Assembly (NCBI RefSeq): GCF_014191605.1
Contig: NZ_JACHWU010000005.1
Span: 1-64,000 of the forward strand
DNA length: 64,000 bases
Reading direction: 5' to 3'
Source of the DNA: Prauserella isguenensis
GTDB lineage: Bacteria > Actinomycetota > Actinomycetes > Mycobacteriales > Pseudonocardiaceae
Part shown: piece after piece, positions 50,883 through 58,938 of the stretch
Numbering within the stretch: position 1 is the stretch's first letter
Layout: every line of letters starts with the position of its first letter
Translations under genes and position numbers: made by a program
Notes under the pieces: model-generated
Database searches by the model: none
What the model was told of the DNA's origin: nothing
Seen by the model: the letters and a program-made list of their open reading frames with translations, nothing else

Positions 50883-53800
50883 GGCCCCGTCACCTGCCTG
50901 CCCTCGGGGCGTGCCGGGCACGACGACCGCGCGGGACACCGGTCGCAGTCCTTGTTCTCGCGCGCCTCGTACGCGGGTCCCGCGGTCGCGGCGGCGGCGT
51001 CCCGCACGAGGCGGAGCCAGTGCACCTCGCCGCCGGAGTCCAACGGCGGCTGCTGCCGCTCACTGGCACCGGTCTTGGTGTGGGACTTGGCGACGTACAC
51101 GAGCTTCGCACCGCCGGGCTTGGTCGCCGACTGCGCGGACTGCGTGGTCCTCAGGTGATGCTCGAACGCGCCGAGCAGCACCGCCAGCTGGTAGGCCGCG
51201 AGCTGCGGATGCTGTTCTGCGTCCTTGGCGCTGACCGCGTTCTTGCCGGTCTTGAGGTCGACCACGACGGGCCTGCCGTGGCCGTCCACTTCCAGCCGGT
51301 CGACCCGGCCGGTCAGCGTGACGCGCAGCTCGGCGCCGGCACCCTGGGCCCCCGGGTCGGCCTGGTCCGTCGCGGCTTCCTCCGGAGCGTCGTCCTGGTC
51401 GCCGTCGGCGCCCGCCGCGTCGAGGGTCGCAGGCAGCTCCACCGACATCTCCTGTTCCACGGCCAGCTGGCTGAGGTCCTGTCTGCTCTGGTGCAGCCAG
51501 GTCAGGAAGTTCTGCACCATCTGTTCCACCCGCACCCGCTCGCGGCGGGAGAACCACGGCGCGCCGGCGTCCACTTTGGTCCACGCCTTGTCGAGTTCGG
51601 CCTTGATCTCGGCCTCGTCGGCCCCGGAGGCGGCCGCCTGCGCGAGCGCGTGCACGAGCGTTCCGGTGACGGCGGCCAGCTGCGACGGGTCCGCCCCGCC
51701 GTGGCGTTCGATCAGCCACCGGAGCGGGCACTTCGCGAGCACCTCCACCGTGGACGGGGACACGCGCACCGGCTCACCGGGCTTGCGGAGCGGTTCCGTC
51801 GTGCTGGGTTCGTGCAGGCCGTACCACTGGCTCGGGTGCGCACCGGGCACGCCGGCACGCGCGAGGCGGGCAAGCTGCGTCGCGGCACGTTCCTTACGCT
51901 CGGACGTCTCCTCGGCGGCGCACACCACCGAGCGCAGCTCGCCGACCAATTCGGACAGTACGAGCGCCCGTTCGCGCCGATAGACCCGCACGTCCGGGCC
52001 CGCGTCGGCGGCGTCCTGCTCGTGGACGAGTAGTTCCTCGACGAACCGCGACGGCTGTTCGTCCTCCCCCTGCACCGCCGTGACCAGCAGCTCCGAGCGC
52101 GCCCGGCTCGCAGCCAGGTAGAACAGCCTGCGCTCCTCGGCCAGCAGCGGGGCGATCACCGACACCCCGTCGCTGTCCACACCGGACAGCAGGTCGACCA
52201 GCCGTTCCACACCGAGGAGCGTGCCGCGGGGCCGCAGGTCCGGCCATCCGCCCTCCTGAGCGCCCGCGACCGCCACGACCGTCCACTCGCGACCCGCCGC
52301 GGCGTGCGCCGTCAACAGCGACACACCGCTGCCGCGCGCGGCCACGGGCGCGAGGCTGTCGCCCGCGATGTGCTGCGAGGTCAGGTATTCGGCGAAGCCC
52401 CCGACGCTCGCCTTCGGCAGCCTGTGGACATAGCGACCCGCGACGTCGAACAGGGCGACGACCGCGTCGAGGTCCCGGTCGGCCTGCGCGGCGAGCGAGC
52501 CGCCGCGCTCGATCTGCCGGAGCAGCCGTTTCTCCAGGCCACTGGCCTGCCACACGCGCCACAGCACGTTCTCGACGTCCATGCCACCCTGCGCCGCCTC
52601 CCTCGCCGTGGCCAGCAGCCCGCCGATCCGGCGAACCGGAGCGGCCTCGGCATCGGCCAATCCCGCGAGGATGTCGCCGCCGCGCAGCACCTCGACGAGC
52701 AGCTCGTCGCTGGACCGTTCGCCACCCCCGGTGAGCTCCAGTCGCCGCAGGCCGCGCCGCAACCGCCGCAGCGCCAGCGGATCCGCACCGCCGAGCGGTG
52801 AGGCCAGCAGCATCTCCGCCGTGTCGGCGTCGAACGCGTCCGGGTCGGTGGCCAGGCGCAGGATCTCCAGCAGCGGCCGGACGCCGGGCTGGCGCGCCAG
52901 TGGCACCTCCTCGGCGGCCGACGCGATCGGCACGCCCGCGGCCGCCAACGCGCGCTGCAGCACCGGCATCGACCGCGTCGGTGACCGCACCAGCACCGCC
53001 ATCTCCTCCCACGGCACTTCGTCGAGCAGGTGCGCGCGGCGTAGCCGGTCGGCGAGCCAGGACGCCTCGGCGGCCGGCGTCGGGAACAGCCGGGCCCGCA
53101 CCGCACCGGGTGCCGTGTCGGGTTCGGGCTCGGCGATCCGCGTGTCACGGGCGGGGCCCGCGCCCGCGAATCCGCGGGCAATGCGGGTCACGGCGTCGTG
53201 CACGGCGGGTGCGGGCCGGTGGGTGCGGGTCAGCGTGACGGTCTCGGCCGCGTCGGCGTCGGTGAACAACCTCGGGTCCGCACCGCGGAACGAGAACACG
53301 GACTGGTCGGGGTCACCGGCGAGCACGAAGTCGTCGGCCGTGCCGCCGAGCAGCCGCAGCAACCGCAGTTGCAGCGGGTCGAGGTGCTGGGCGTCGTCGA
53401 CGAGCACGTGCCGCAGCCGGCGCTGCTCCCGTTCGAGGAGTTCCGGATCCCCTTCGAGCTCGACGAGCGCACTCGCGACGAGCTCGGCGGCATCCATCGC
53501 GGGTGCGCCCGGCGTGCCGGTCGCGTGGCCTCCCGACCCGTGCAGCAGCGTGACCTCTTCGTACTGCCGCCAGAAGTTCCCCGCCGCGATCCACTCCTCA
53601 CGCCCCTCGTGCCTGCCGAGTTTGACCAGGTCCTCGGGGCCGAGACCACGTTCGGCCGCCCGCAGGATCAGATCGCGCAGCTCCTCGGCGAAGCCGGCGA
53701 CACCGAGCGCGGGGCGGAGCCGCTCCGGCCAGTCGTACGCGCCGCGTTCCAGGTCGCCCGCGAGGAGTTCGCGCACCACGACGTCCTGTTCCGGCCCGGA

Positions 53801-54217
53801 CAGCAACCGCGGTTCCGGCTGTCCCGTGAGGTTCGCCTGCAACCGCAGGACGGCGAACGCGTACGAGTGGACCGTGCGCACCATCGGCTCGCGCACCGTG
53901 CGGTGGATTCCCGTGGCGTCGGGGTCCTCCTCGGTGTCGGCGGCCGTGATGCGGCGGGTGATGTCCCTCCGCGCGGCGTTCGCGGCGCGCCGGGAGGCGG
54001 TGACGACGAGGATGCTCTCCGGGTCGGCTCCCCCGCGGATGCGTTCGGCCGCGAGCTGCGCCGTCAACGCCGTCTTGCCCGTGCCGGGCCCGCCGAGGAC
54101 GCGGACGAACCCCGCGGGTGTCTCGAGCAGCCGGGCGGCCTCGGGCTCCCAGACGTGCGCAGGCACGGCCGGTACGGACGGCCGCACCAACCGGGCATTC
54201 AGACCACTTCTGCTCAC
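50879..54217 (-). CDS. adnA: AdnA: helicase-nuclease subunit with iron-sulfur cysteines
   Basis: The 1112-aa protein has Walker A VLGGPGTGKTALTAQ, the Q-like motif LVDDAQHLDPLQLRLL and the RecB-type nuclease GRPVVVDLKTGKNAV with QLAAYQLAV. A cysteine in AKCPLRWLIERHGG and a C-terminal CDRCPARSSC are spaced like the 4Fe-4S ligands of AddB-type nucleases. GTG 54217 is a reasoned start; GTG 54187 is also possible. Together with AdnB it unwinds and degrades broken DNA ends. It is divergent from the ATL gene. Confidence 0.92.
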   Translation of the reverse strand: MSRSGLNARLVRPSVPAVPAHVWEPEAARLLETPAGFVRVLGGPGTGKTALTAQLAAERIRGGADPESILVVTASRRAANAARRDITRRITAADTEEDPDATGIHRTVREPMVRTVHSYAFAVLRLQANLTGQPEPRLLSGPEQDVVVRELLAGDLERGAYDWPERLRPALGVAGFAEELRDLILRAAERGLGPEDLVKLGRHEGREEWIAAGNFWRQYEEVTLLHGSGGHATGTPGAPAMDAAELVASALVELEGDPELLEREQRRLRHVLVDDAQHLDPLQLRLLRLLGGTADDFVLAGDPDQSVFSFRGADPRLFTDADAAETVTLTRTHRPAPAVHDAVTRIARGFAGAGPARDTRIAEPEPDTAPGAVRARLFPTPAAEASWLADRLRRAHLLDEVPWEEMAVLVRSPTRSMPVLQRALAAAGVPIASAAEEVPLARQPGVRPLLEILRLATDPDAFDADTAEMLLASPLGGADPLALRRLRRGLRRLELTGGGERSSDELLVEVLRGGDILAGLADAEAAPVRRIGGLLATAREAAQGGMDVENVLWRVWQASGLEKRLLRQIERGGSLAAQADRDLDAVVALFDVAGRYVHRLPKASVGGFAEYLTSQHIAGDSLAPVAARGSGVSLLTAHAAAGREWTVVAVAGAQEGGWPDLRPRGTLLGVERLVDLLSGVDSDGVSVIAPLLAEERRLFYLAASRARSELLVTAVQGEDEQPSRFVEELLVHEQDAADAGPDVRVYRRERALVLSELVGELRSVVCAAEETSERKERAATQLARLARAGVPGAHPSQWYGLHEPSTTEPLRKPGEPVRVSPSTVEVLAKCPLRWLIERHGGADPSQLAAVTGTLVHALAQAAASGADEAEIKAELDKAWTKVDAGAPWFSRRERVRVEQMVQNFLTWLHQSRQDLSQLAVEQEMSVELPATLDAAGADGDQDDAPEEAATDQADPGAQGAGAELRVTLTGRVDRLEVDGHGRPVVVDLKTGKNAVSAKDAEQHPQLAAYQLAVLLGAFEHHLRTTQSAQSATKPGGAKLVYVAKSHTKTGASERQQPPLDSGGEVHWLRLVRDAAAATAGPAYEARENKDCDRCPARSSCPARPEGRQVTGP

Positions 54218-54306
54218 GGTTTCCGATGGAACCACGTCACCCCGACAACCCCTCCGCCCGCGTGGCCATGTCGAGAGGTCGTCGTGGGGACGACCCGTAC
54301 CGCGCC

Positions 54307-54312
54307 TAGGCT
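54307..54312 (+). promoter_or_regulatory. -10 element for the ATL gene
   Basis: TAGGCT is followed by seven bases and ATG 54320, with no ribosome binding site between. A leaderless transcript is likely. Confidence 0.45.
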
Positions 54313-54319
54313 TTCCCGC

Positions 54320-54610
54320 ATGGACGAGGAGTTGCACGAGCGGATCCGCGACGCGGTCACGACGATCCCGCCCGGCACCGTCGCCACGTACGGCGACATC
54401 GCCGCCCTCGCCGGCGCCTCGACGCCCCGGCTGATCGGCCGGGTCCTGTCGGAGGACGGCGCCGACATCCCCTGGCATCGCGTGCTGCGCGCCAACGGCA
54501 CCCCGGCGCCGCACCTGGTGCACCGCCAACTCGAACTGCTCCGCGGCGAAGGCGTCCTCGCCGACGGCCAGCGCATCGACCTGCGCACCTATCGGTGGCG
54601 GCCGGAGTAG
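54320..54610 (+). CDS. alkyltransferase-like (ATL) protein
   Basis: The 96-aa protein has the MGMT DNA-binding fold (PPGTVATYGDIAALAGAS) but the reactive cysteine is replaced by tryptophan in the motif IPWHRVL (W52). ATL proteins of this type bind O6-alkylguanine and hand the lesion to nucleotide excision repair instead of removing the alkyl group. It is next to adnAB as in M. tuberculosis (Rv3204). The window also encodes a true methyltransferase (ogt at 11169), so both routes may exist. Confidence 0.9.
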   Translation: MDEELHERIRDAVTTIPPGTVATYGDIAALAGASTPRLIGRVLSEDGADIPWHRVLRANGTPAPHLVHRQLELLRGEGVLADGQRIDLRTYRWRPE

Positions 54611-54654
54611 CTCGAGAGCCGCACCACATCACCACCCGGGGGTTGCGCATTCGG

Positions 54655-54668
54655 TTAGGCTTGCCTAA
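54655..54668. promoter_or_regulatory. iron box (DtxR/IdeR-type) over the promoter of the siderophore gene
   Basis: TTAGGC-TT-GCCTAA is a perfect 14-bp palindrome matching the core of the DtxR/IdeR site (TTAGGTTAGSCTAACCTAA). It covers TAGGCT, the -10 element, and reaches the ATG at 54668, an ideal place for repression by iron-bound regulator. Confidence 0.75.
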
Positions 54669-55579
54669 TGACCGTCACGGCGCAGTCCCACGCGGCACCG
54701 GCACCGGCCGCGGCTCCGGCACCGACCGCACCGGCCGACGACCGGCCGCCGCAGTTCACCTTCCGACGCCTGACGGTGTCGGCGACCCGGCGGCTCACCC
54801 CACACCTCGTGCGCGTGACGTTCACCGGCGACGACCTGCGGGGCTTCGTCACCGCCGCGCCCGACCAGTACGTCAAGGTCTTCTTCCCCCGCGGCGGCCG
54901 CACCCGCCCGGAGCTGCCGCCTCCCATCGAGGGCGACACCACGTCCTGGTACCGCACCTACCTGGCCATGCCCGACGAGGTCCGCCCGCCGATGCGCACG
55001 TACACCGTCCGCGCGTTCCGGCCCGAGCGGCGCGAACTCGACATCGACTTCGTGCTGCACCCCGACGGCGGACCCGCCTCGACGTGGGCCGCCGGCGCGA
55101 GCGCGGGCGACGAGGTCGCCCTGATGGGCCCGCACGGCCTCTACGCCGTCCCCGGCGACACGGCGTGGCAGCTGCTCGTCGGCGACGAATCGGCGGTCCC
55201 CGCGATCGCCGCGATCCTGGAACAGCTTCCCGCCGACGCCTGCGCGCGCGTGTTCATCGAGGTCGGCGACCCCGGCGACCGGATCGACCTGTCGTGCCCG
55301 GCCGCCGACGTCGACGTCCGCTGGATCGTGCGCGGTCCCGACGCCTACGGCGACGCAGTGCTCGACGCCGTCCGCACGGCCGACCTCCCCACCGCCGCGC
55401 CGTACGCGTGGCTCGCGGGCGAGGCCGAGCTCGTGAAGTTCGCGCGGCGCCACCTCGTCCGCGACCGCGGCGTCGACAAGCGCGCCATCACGTTCACCGG
55501 CTACTGGCGATGCGGACGGTCCGAAGAGGACGTCGGCCGCGACGGCCTCGCCCGGGCTGCCTCCGTACAGGCGGACTGA
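54668..55579 (+). CDS. siderophore-interacting FAD-binding protein
   Basis: The 303-aa protein belongs to the SIP/ViuB family of NAD(P)H-dependent ferric-siderophore reductases that release iron in the cytoplasm. Motifs are the FAD-binding MRTYTVRAFRPE, the pyrophosphate region GPHGLYAVPG, the nucleotide site LLVGDESAVPAIAAIL and the C-terminal FTGYWRCGR. It is controlled, by sequence, through the overlapping iron box. It ends nine bases from the convergent hemD gene. Confidence 0.9.
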   Translation: MTVTAQSHAAPAPAAAPAPTAPADDRPPQFTFRRLTVSATRRLTPHLVRVTFTGDDLRGFVTAAPDQYVKVFFPRGGRTRPELPPPIEGDTTSWYRTYLAMPDEVRPPMRTYTVRAFRPERRELDIDFVLHPDGGPASTWAAGASAGDEVALMGPHGLYAVPGDTAWQLLVGDESAVPAIAAILEQLPADACARVFIEVGDPGDRIDLSCPAADVDVRWIVRGPDAYGDAVLDAVRTADLPTAAPYAWLAGEAELVKFARRHLVRDRGVDKRAITFTGYWRCGRSEEDVGRDGLARAASVQAD

Positions 55580-55587
55580 CGCCGCCG

Positions 55588-56454
55588 TCAGCCGCCCAGT
55601 TCCGCCGCGAGCAGCTTCACCAGCGCGCCCAGCCGCTGCCGCTCCGGCTGCACCACCCGCACGCCCGCATCGACCAGCGGCGCCGCCGTCACCGGCCCGA
55701 CGCACGCACACAGCACGTCGGTGCCGAGGCGCGCCAGCACCTCGTCGTAACGCCCGTCGTCCCGGGCCAACCGCAACAGGTTCGCCGTCGCGGGAGCGCT
55801 GGTGAACGCCAGCGCATCGAGCCGCCCGTCGAGCACGCCGTCGAGAAGCCTCCGCGCCGGGCCCAGGTCGACGGGCCACTGCCACCGGTACGGCTGCACC
55901 TCGACGACCTCCGCCCCGGCCTCCCGGAGCGGATCCGTGAACTCCGGCAGCGGCTGACCGTGCAGCTGCACCGCGACACGGCGTCCCCCGAAACCCGGCC
56001 CCTCGGAACCCTGCCCGCCGGAACCCTGCCCCTCAGGCCCCTGTCCGCCGGAGCCCTGTTCCAGCAGGTGTGCGAACAGCTCGCGGTTGCTTTCCTCCGG
56101 CGACGACCATTCCTCGGCGAGGCCGTGCCCGCGGACCGCGCCCGTCGCCTTCGGACCGCGCACGAACAGCCGCGCCCGCGACAGCGCGCCCGTCAGCGCG
56201 TCGGTGAGTCCCCAGCCCTCGGCGGCCGACAGCCACCCGCGGAACCCGGCGCCGGTCGTGACCGCCACGAGGTCGACGCCGTGGGCGACGACGTCCTCGG
56301 TGGCCGCGCGCAGCCGGTCGTCGTCGGCCAGCGGAACGATGTGCAGCGTCGGCCCGTGCCACACCGACGCGCCCCGTCGTTCGAGCGCGTCGATGAACTC
56401 CCCGGAACGCCGCTCCGCCGTGATGCCGACGGCGACGTCGTCGAGTTCTGCCAT
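55588..56454 (-). CDS. hemD: uroporphyrinogen-III synthase, stand-alone
   Basis: The 288-aa protein has the HemD fold: VAVGITAERRSGEFIDALE, VAVTTGAGFRGWLSAAEGWGL, and the C-terminal ALAFTSAPATANLLRLA with CACVGPVTAAPLVDAGV. It cyclises hydroxymethylbilane to the precursor of heme, siroheme and cobalamin. Between the two lobes it carries an insert of five pentapeptides of the QGSGG/QGPEG type, encoded by 15-bp DNA units at about 55983-56058. A second HemD domain, fused to a DNA-binding domain, is encoded at 59679. The sequences TTGxGFRGW and QLHG are shared by both, so which copy is the biosynthetic enzyme is uncertain; canonical hemD is usually in a hem operon elsewhere. Confidence 0.8.
   Translation of the reverse strand: MAELDDVAVGITAERRSGEFIDALERRGASVWHGPTLHIVPLADDDRLRAATEDVVAHGVDLVAVTTGAGFRGWLSAAEGWGLTDALTGALSRARLFVRGPKATGAVRGHGLAEEWSSPEESNRELFAHLLEQGSGGQGPEGQGSGGQGSEGPGFGGRRVAVQLHGQPLPEFTDPLREAGAEVVEVQPYRWQWPVDLGPARRLLDGVLDGRLDALAFTSAPATANLLRLARDDGRYDEVLARLGTDVLCACVGPVTAAPLVDAGVRVVQPERQRLGALVKLLAAELGG
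55983..56058 (-). repeat. 15-bp repeats inside the stand-alone hemD
   Basis: Five in-frame 15-bp units encode QGSGG, QGPEG, QGSGG, QGSEG and PGFGG. They sit between the two lobes of the enzyme. Confidence 0.8.
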
Positions 56455-56510
56455 GGATCCCCACTCTCACGCGCTGCTCGTGAACGGCCACGATAACCTG
56501 CCTCGACGCG

Positions 56511-56529
56511 GTAGCACATGAGCTACAAT
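56511..56529. promoter_or_regulatory. toxin-antitoxin promoter and operator
   Basis: GTAGC-N6-GCTAC (56511-56526) is an inverted repeat that overlaps TACAAT (56524-56529), the -10 element seven bases before the antitoxin ATG. The position fits autorepression by the antitoxin. Confidence 0.6.
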
Positions 56530-56536
56530 CGTGGCC

Positions 56537-56800
56537 ATGGAGACAGCGGCGGACACGGTAGGGCTGCGTGAACTGCGACAGGACGCCTCCGAGCTGGTCC
56601 GCCGGGTCGAGGCGGGCGCCGAGGTGACGATCACTGTCGCCGGTCGCCCGAGCGCACGCATCGTGCCCGTCAACGGCCCCCGCAGGTGGCAAACATTCGA
56701 CGACGTGGCGGACGTCTTCGACGGCACTGCCGATCCCGAGTGGGCCCACGACCGCGACCTGATCGATCAGACGGTGCGCCACCCGTGGGCGGGCGAGTGA
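56537..56800 (+). CDS. Phd/YefM-family antitoxin
   Basis: The 87-aa protein has the Phd/YefM DNA-binding start (TVGLRELRQDASELVRRVEAGAEVTITVAGRPSARIVPV) and a C-terminal segment that would neutralise the toxin. A TACAAT -10 element seven bases upstream indicates a leaderless mRNA starting at ATG 56537. It precedes the PIN toxin gene by 10 bp. It binds its own operator by analogy with relatives. Confidence 0.88.
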   Translation: METAADTVGLRELRQDASELVRRVEAGAEVTITVAGRPSARIVPVNGPRRWQTFDDVADVFDGTADPEWAHDRDLIDQTVRHPWAGE

Positions 56801-56810
56801 GAGCCGACGC

Positions 56811-57191
56811 GTGAGAACCGTCCTCGACACCTGCGTCGTCATCGCCGGCGATGTGGAGCCGATACCCGGCGAACTGGCGATCAGCGCTGCCACCGTGGCC
56901 GAGCTGCACTTCGGTGTGCTGGTCGCCCGCGACGAACACACCCGCGCCCACCGGCTGAAGCGGCTCACCGCGCTCACCAAGCGGTTCGACCCGCTGCCCG
57001 TCGATGATGCCGTCGCCGCAGGCTACGGCGAACTCGCCGCAGCCGTGGCCAGGTCCGGACGGCAACCGCGGGCCCGCACCATGGATCTGCTGATCGCCGC
57101 CACCGCGCACGCCCACGACGCGCGTCTCGTGACCCGCAACCCGGACGATTTCGTCGCGCTCGACGGGCTCGTCGAGGTCACCACGGTCTGA
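56811..57191 (+). CDS. vapC: VapC-type PIN-domain toxin
   Basis: The 126-aa ribonuclease-type toxin has the four acidic positions of PIN domains: D6 in VLDTCVVIAG, Glu in TVAELHFGV, Asp in RTMDLLIAATA and Asp in RNPDDFVAL. VapC toxins cleave tRNA or rRNA when free of antitoxin. The start is GTG 56811. The RNA target cannot be predicted. Confidence 0.9.
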   Translation: MRTVLDTCVVIAGDVEPIPGELAISAATVAELHFGVLVARDEHTRAHRLKRLTALTKRFDPLPVDDAVAAGYGELAAAVARSGRQPRARTMDLLIAATAHAHDARLVTRNPDDFVALDGLVEVTTV

Positions 57192-57232
57192 GCGGACGTG
57201 TCGCCCGACGGCATCGTCATCGCCGCCGGCGC

Positions 57233-58213
57233 TCACCGGGTGTAGCGGGCGGCCGTCGTCGTGGCCGCCTCGGCGACCGCGGCGCGCAGCTCCTCGGGGT
57301 CGAGCACCTCCAGGTCCGGCCCGAACCGCAGCAGCTCCCCGACGCCGGGCCTGCCCGCCTCGACGGGCAGTCGCACCGTGCACCAGCCGTCGGCGTCGGG
57401 CTCGCCGCCCCCGGCCCGGTCGGCCTCCTCGAGCGCTGCGGCGCCCACGCTCCCCAGATACACGGGCACGAGCCGCCGCCCGAGCGGGGACAGCCGCACC
57501 GTCGCGGTCTCCGGGTACAACCGCCGCTCGAAACCCTCCGACCACGTGCGCCAGTACTCGGCGAGGTCGAAGCCGTCGGGCCGGGAGAACTCGCCCGCGT
57601 CAGTCATCGCGACGATGCGGCTCACGCGGTAGGTGCGGTCGCTGCCGTCGCACCGCGCGACCAGATACCAGACGCCCGCCTTCAGCACGAGGCCGAGCGG
57701 TTCGAGGGCGCGGGACACGGCGGAGCCGTCCCACCGCCGGTAGTCGACCCGCAGCCGTCGCGCCCGCCACACCGCGTCGGCGACGTCGGCCAGGTGCGCC
57801 AGCCGTTCGACCTCGCGATGCCAGCCGGGGACGTCGAGGTAGAACCGCTCCGCGACCCGGCCCGCACCGGAACGCAGCTCCTCCGGCAGGGCCGCGTACA
57901 ACTTCAGCTGCGCCGCCCCGAGCACCGTGCCGAGCCCCAGTTCGGCCGCCGCATCGGGCAGACCTGCCAGCGCCAGCGACCGCGCCTCGTCCTCGCTCAA
58001 CCCGGTCAGCCGGGTGCGATACCCGCCGACCAGCTGGAATCCGCCCGCCCGGCCACGGTCGGCGTACACCGGCACGCCGGCCTCGGACAACGCGTCGACG
58101 TCGCGGTAGACGGTGCGGACGGACACCTCCAGCTCAGCGGCCAACTCGCCCGCCGTCATCCGACCGCGGTTCTGCAGCAACAACAGGATCGACAGCAACC
58201 GGCCCGCCCGCAT
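57233..58213 (-). CDS. WYL-domain transcriptional regulator (YafY-like)
   Basis: The 326-aa protein has an N-terminal winged helix (RLLSILLLLQNRGRMTAGELAAELEVSVRTVYRDVDALSEAGVPV) and a WYL domain (about 140-230, with RALEPLGLVLKAGVWYLVARC and YRVSRI), plus a C-terminal extension with PVEAGRPGVGELLRFGPDLEVLDP. Such regulators bind nucleic acid or nucleotide ligands or act as simple repressors. CAGACT lies six bases before the ATG, so the mRNA is probably leaderless. It is divergent from the DUF3224 gene, a common pairing in actinobacteria. Confidence 0.9.
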   Translation of the reverse strand: MRAGRLLSILLLLQNRGRMTAGELAAELEVSVRTVYRDVDALSEAGVPVYADRGRAGGFQLVGGYRTRLTGLSEDEARSLALAGLPDAAAELGLGTVLGAAQLKLYAALPEELRSGAGRVAERFYLDVPGWHREVERLAHLADVADAVWRARRLRVDYRRWDGSAVSRALEPLGLVLKAGVWYLVARCDGSDRTYRVSRIVAMTDAGEFSRPDGFDLAEYWRTWSEGFERRLYPETATVRLSPLGRRLVPVYLGSVGAAALEEADRAGGGEPDADGWCTVRLPVEAGRPGVGELLRFGPDLEVLDPEELRAAVAEAATTTAARYTR

Positions 58214-58234
58214 GCACCCAGTCTGCCCGGAAAA

Positions 58235-58253
58235 CCTGACACAAGACGTCAGG
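58235..58253. promoter_or_regulatory. inverted repeat between WYL regulator and DUF3224 genes
   Basis: CCTGAC and GTCAGG arms are separated by seven bases in the 62-bp divergent promoter region. It is the likely binding site of the adjacent WYL regulator. Confidence 0.55.
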
Positions 58254-58275
58254 AAAGCCCGCGAGAGTGGTCGGC

Positions 58276-58674
58276 ATGAACACGGGAACCTTCACCACAC
58301 TCAGCTGGACCGAACACGTCGCCTCCTGTGCCGAGGGCGCGCCGCGCTACGCCCACGCCCGGGCCACCTTCGCCTACACCGGCGTCATCGACGGCACGTC
58401 GACCTGCGACTACCTGCTCTACTACCCGGGCGAGGGCTTCACCGACGGCGGGCAGGCCTCCCCCGGCCTCGAACGCATCGAGGCCACCGTCGCGGGCCGC
58501 GCGGGCAGCTTCGTCGTCCGCCACGACGTCCGCTACGGCCCGGGCGGCATCGACGACACGTGGTCGGTCGTCCCCGGATCGGGCACCGGCGAACTCGCAG
58601 GGCTCACGGGACACGGCACGTCGAAGGGCGACAGCGACACCATCGGGTACACGTTCGACTACCGGTTCGACTGA
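58276..58674 (+). CDS. DUF3224 domain protein
   Basis: The 132-aa protein has the DUF3224 beta-barrel pattern: WTEHVASCAEGAPRYAHARATFAYTGVIDGTSTCDYLLYYPG, ASPGLERIEATVAGRAGSFVVRHDVRYG and GTGELAGLTGHGT. Its biochemical role is unknown. It is divergent from the WYL regulator, which probably controls it. ATG 58276 is used; GTG 58267 would add three residues. Confidence 0.8.
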   Translation: MNTGTFTTLSWTEHVASCAEGAPRYAHARATFAYTGVIDGTSTCDYLLYYPGEGFTDGGQASPGLERIEATVAGRAGSFVVRHDVRYGPGGIDDTWSVVPGSGTGELAGLTGHGTSKGDSDTIGYTFDYRFD

Positions 58675-58704
58675 GCCGCCCGCCGGCCGCACGACCGCAC
58701 GGTC

Positions 58705-58745
58705 GCAGGCGCAGGCGCAGGCGCAGGCGCAGGCGCAGGCGCAGG
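58705..58745. repeat. 6-bp tandem repeat (GCAGGC), 6.8 copies
   Basis: Six perfect GCAGGC units run from 58705 to 58740, with a seventh partial copy. The array starts 31 bp after the DUF3224 stop codon in the 264-bp gap before the convergent cbiX-like gene. The rest of the gap holds no supportable gene. Confidence 0.95.
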
Positions 58746-58938
58746 AACCACTCGACCACAGGAGTGCCAGGCGGACGCTCGGCAATCCCGGCGTCGTGCT
58801 CGCAGGCGGTGACCTCGCGGGCACCTGGCGGGCGCAGGCGCGTGGGACACGCCTCGAATTCACGGTGACACCGTTCGCCTCGCCGTCGCGGCACGTGCGC
58901 GGCGAGGCCGAGGCGAGGCGCGTCGCGGCCGTCCGCGG

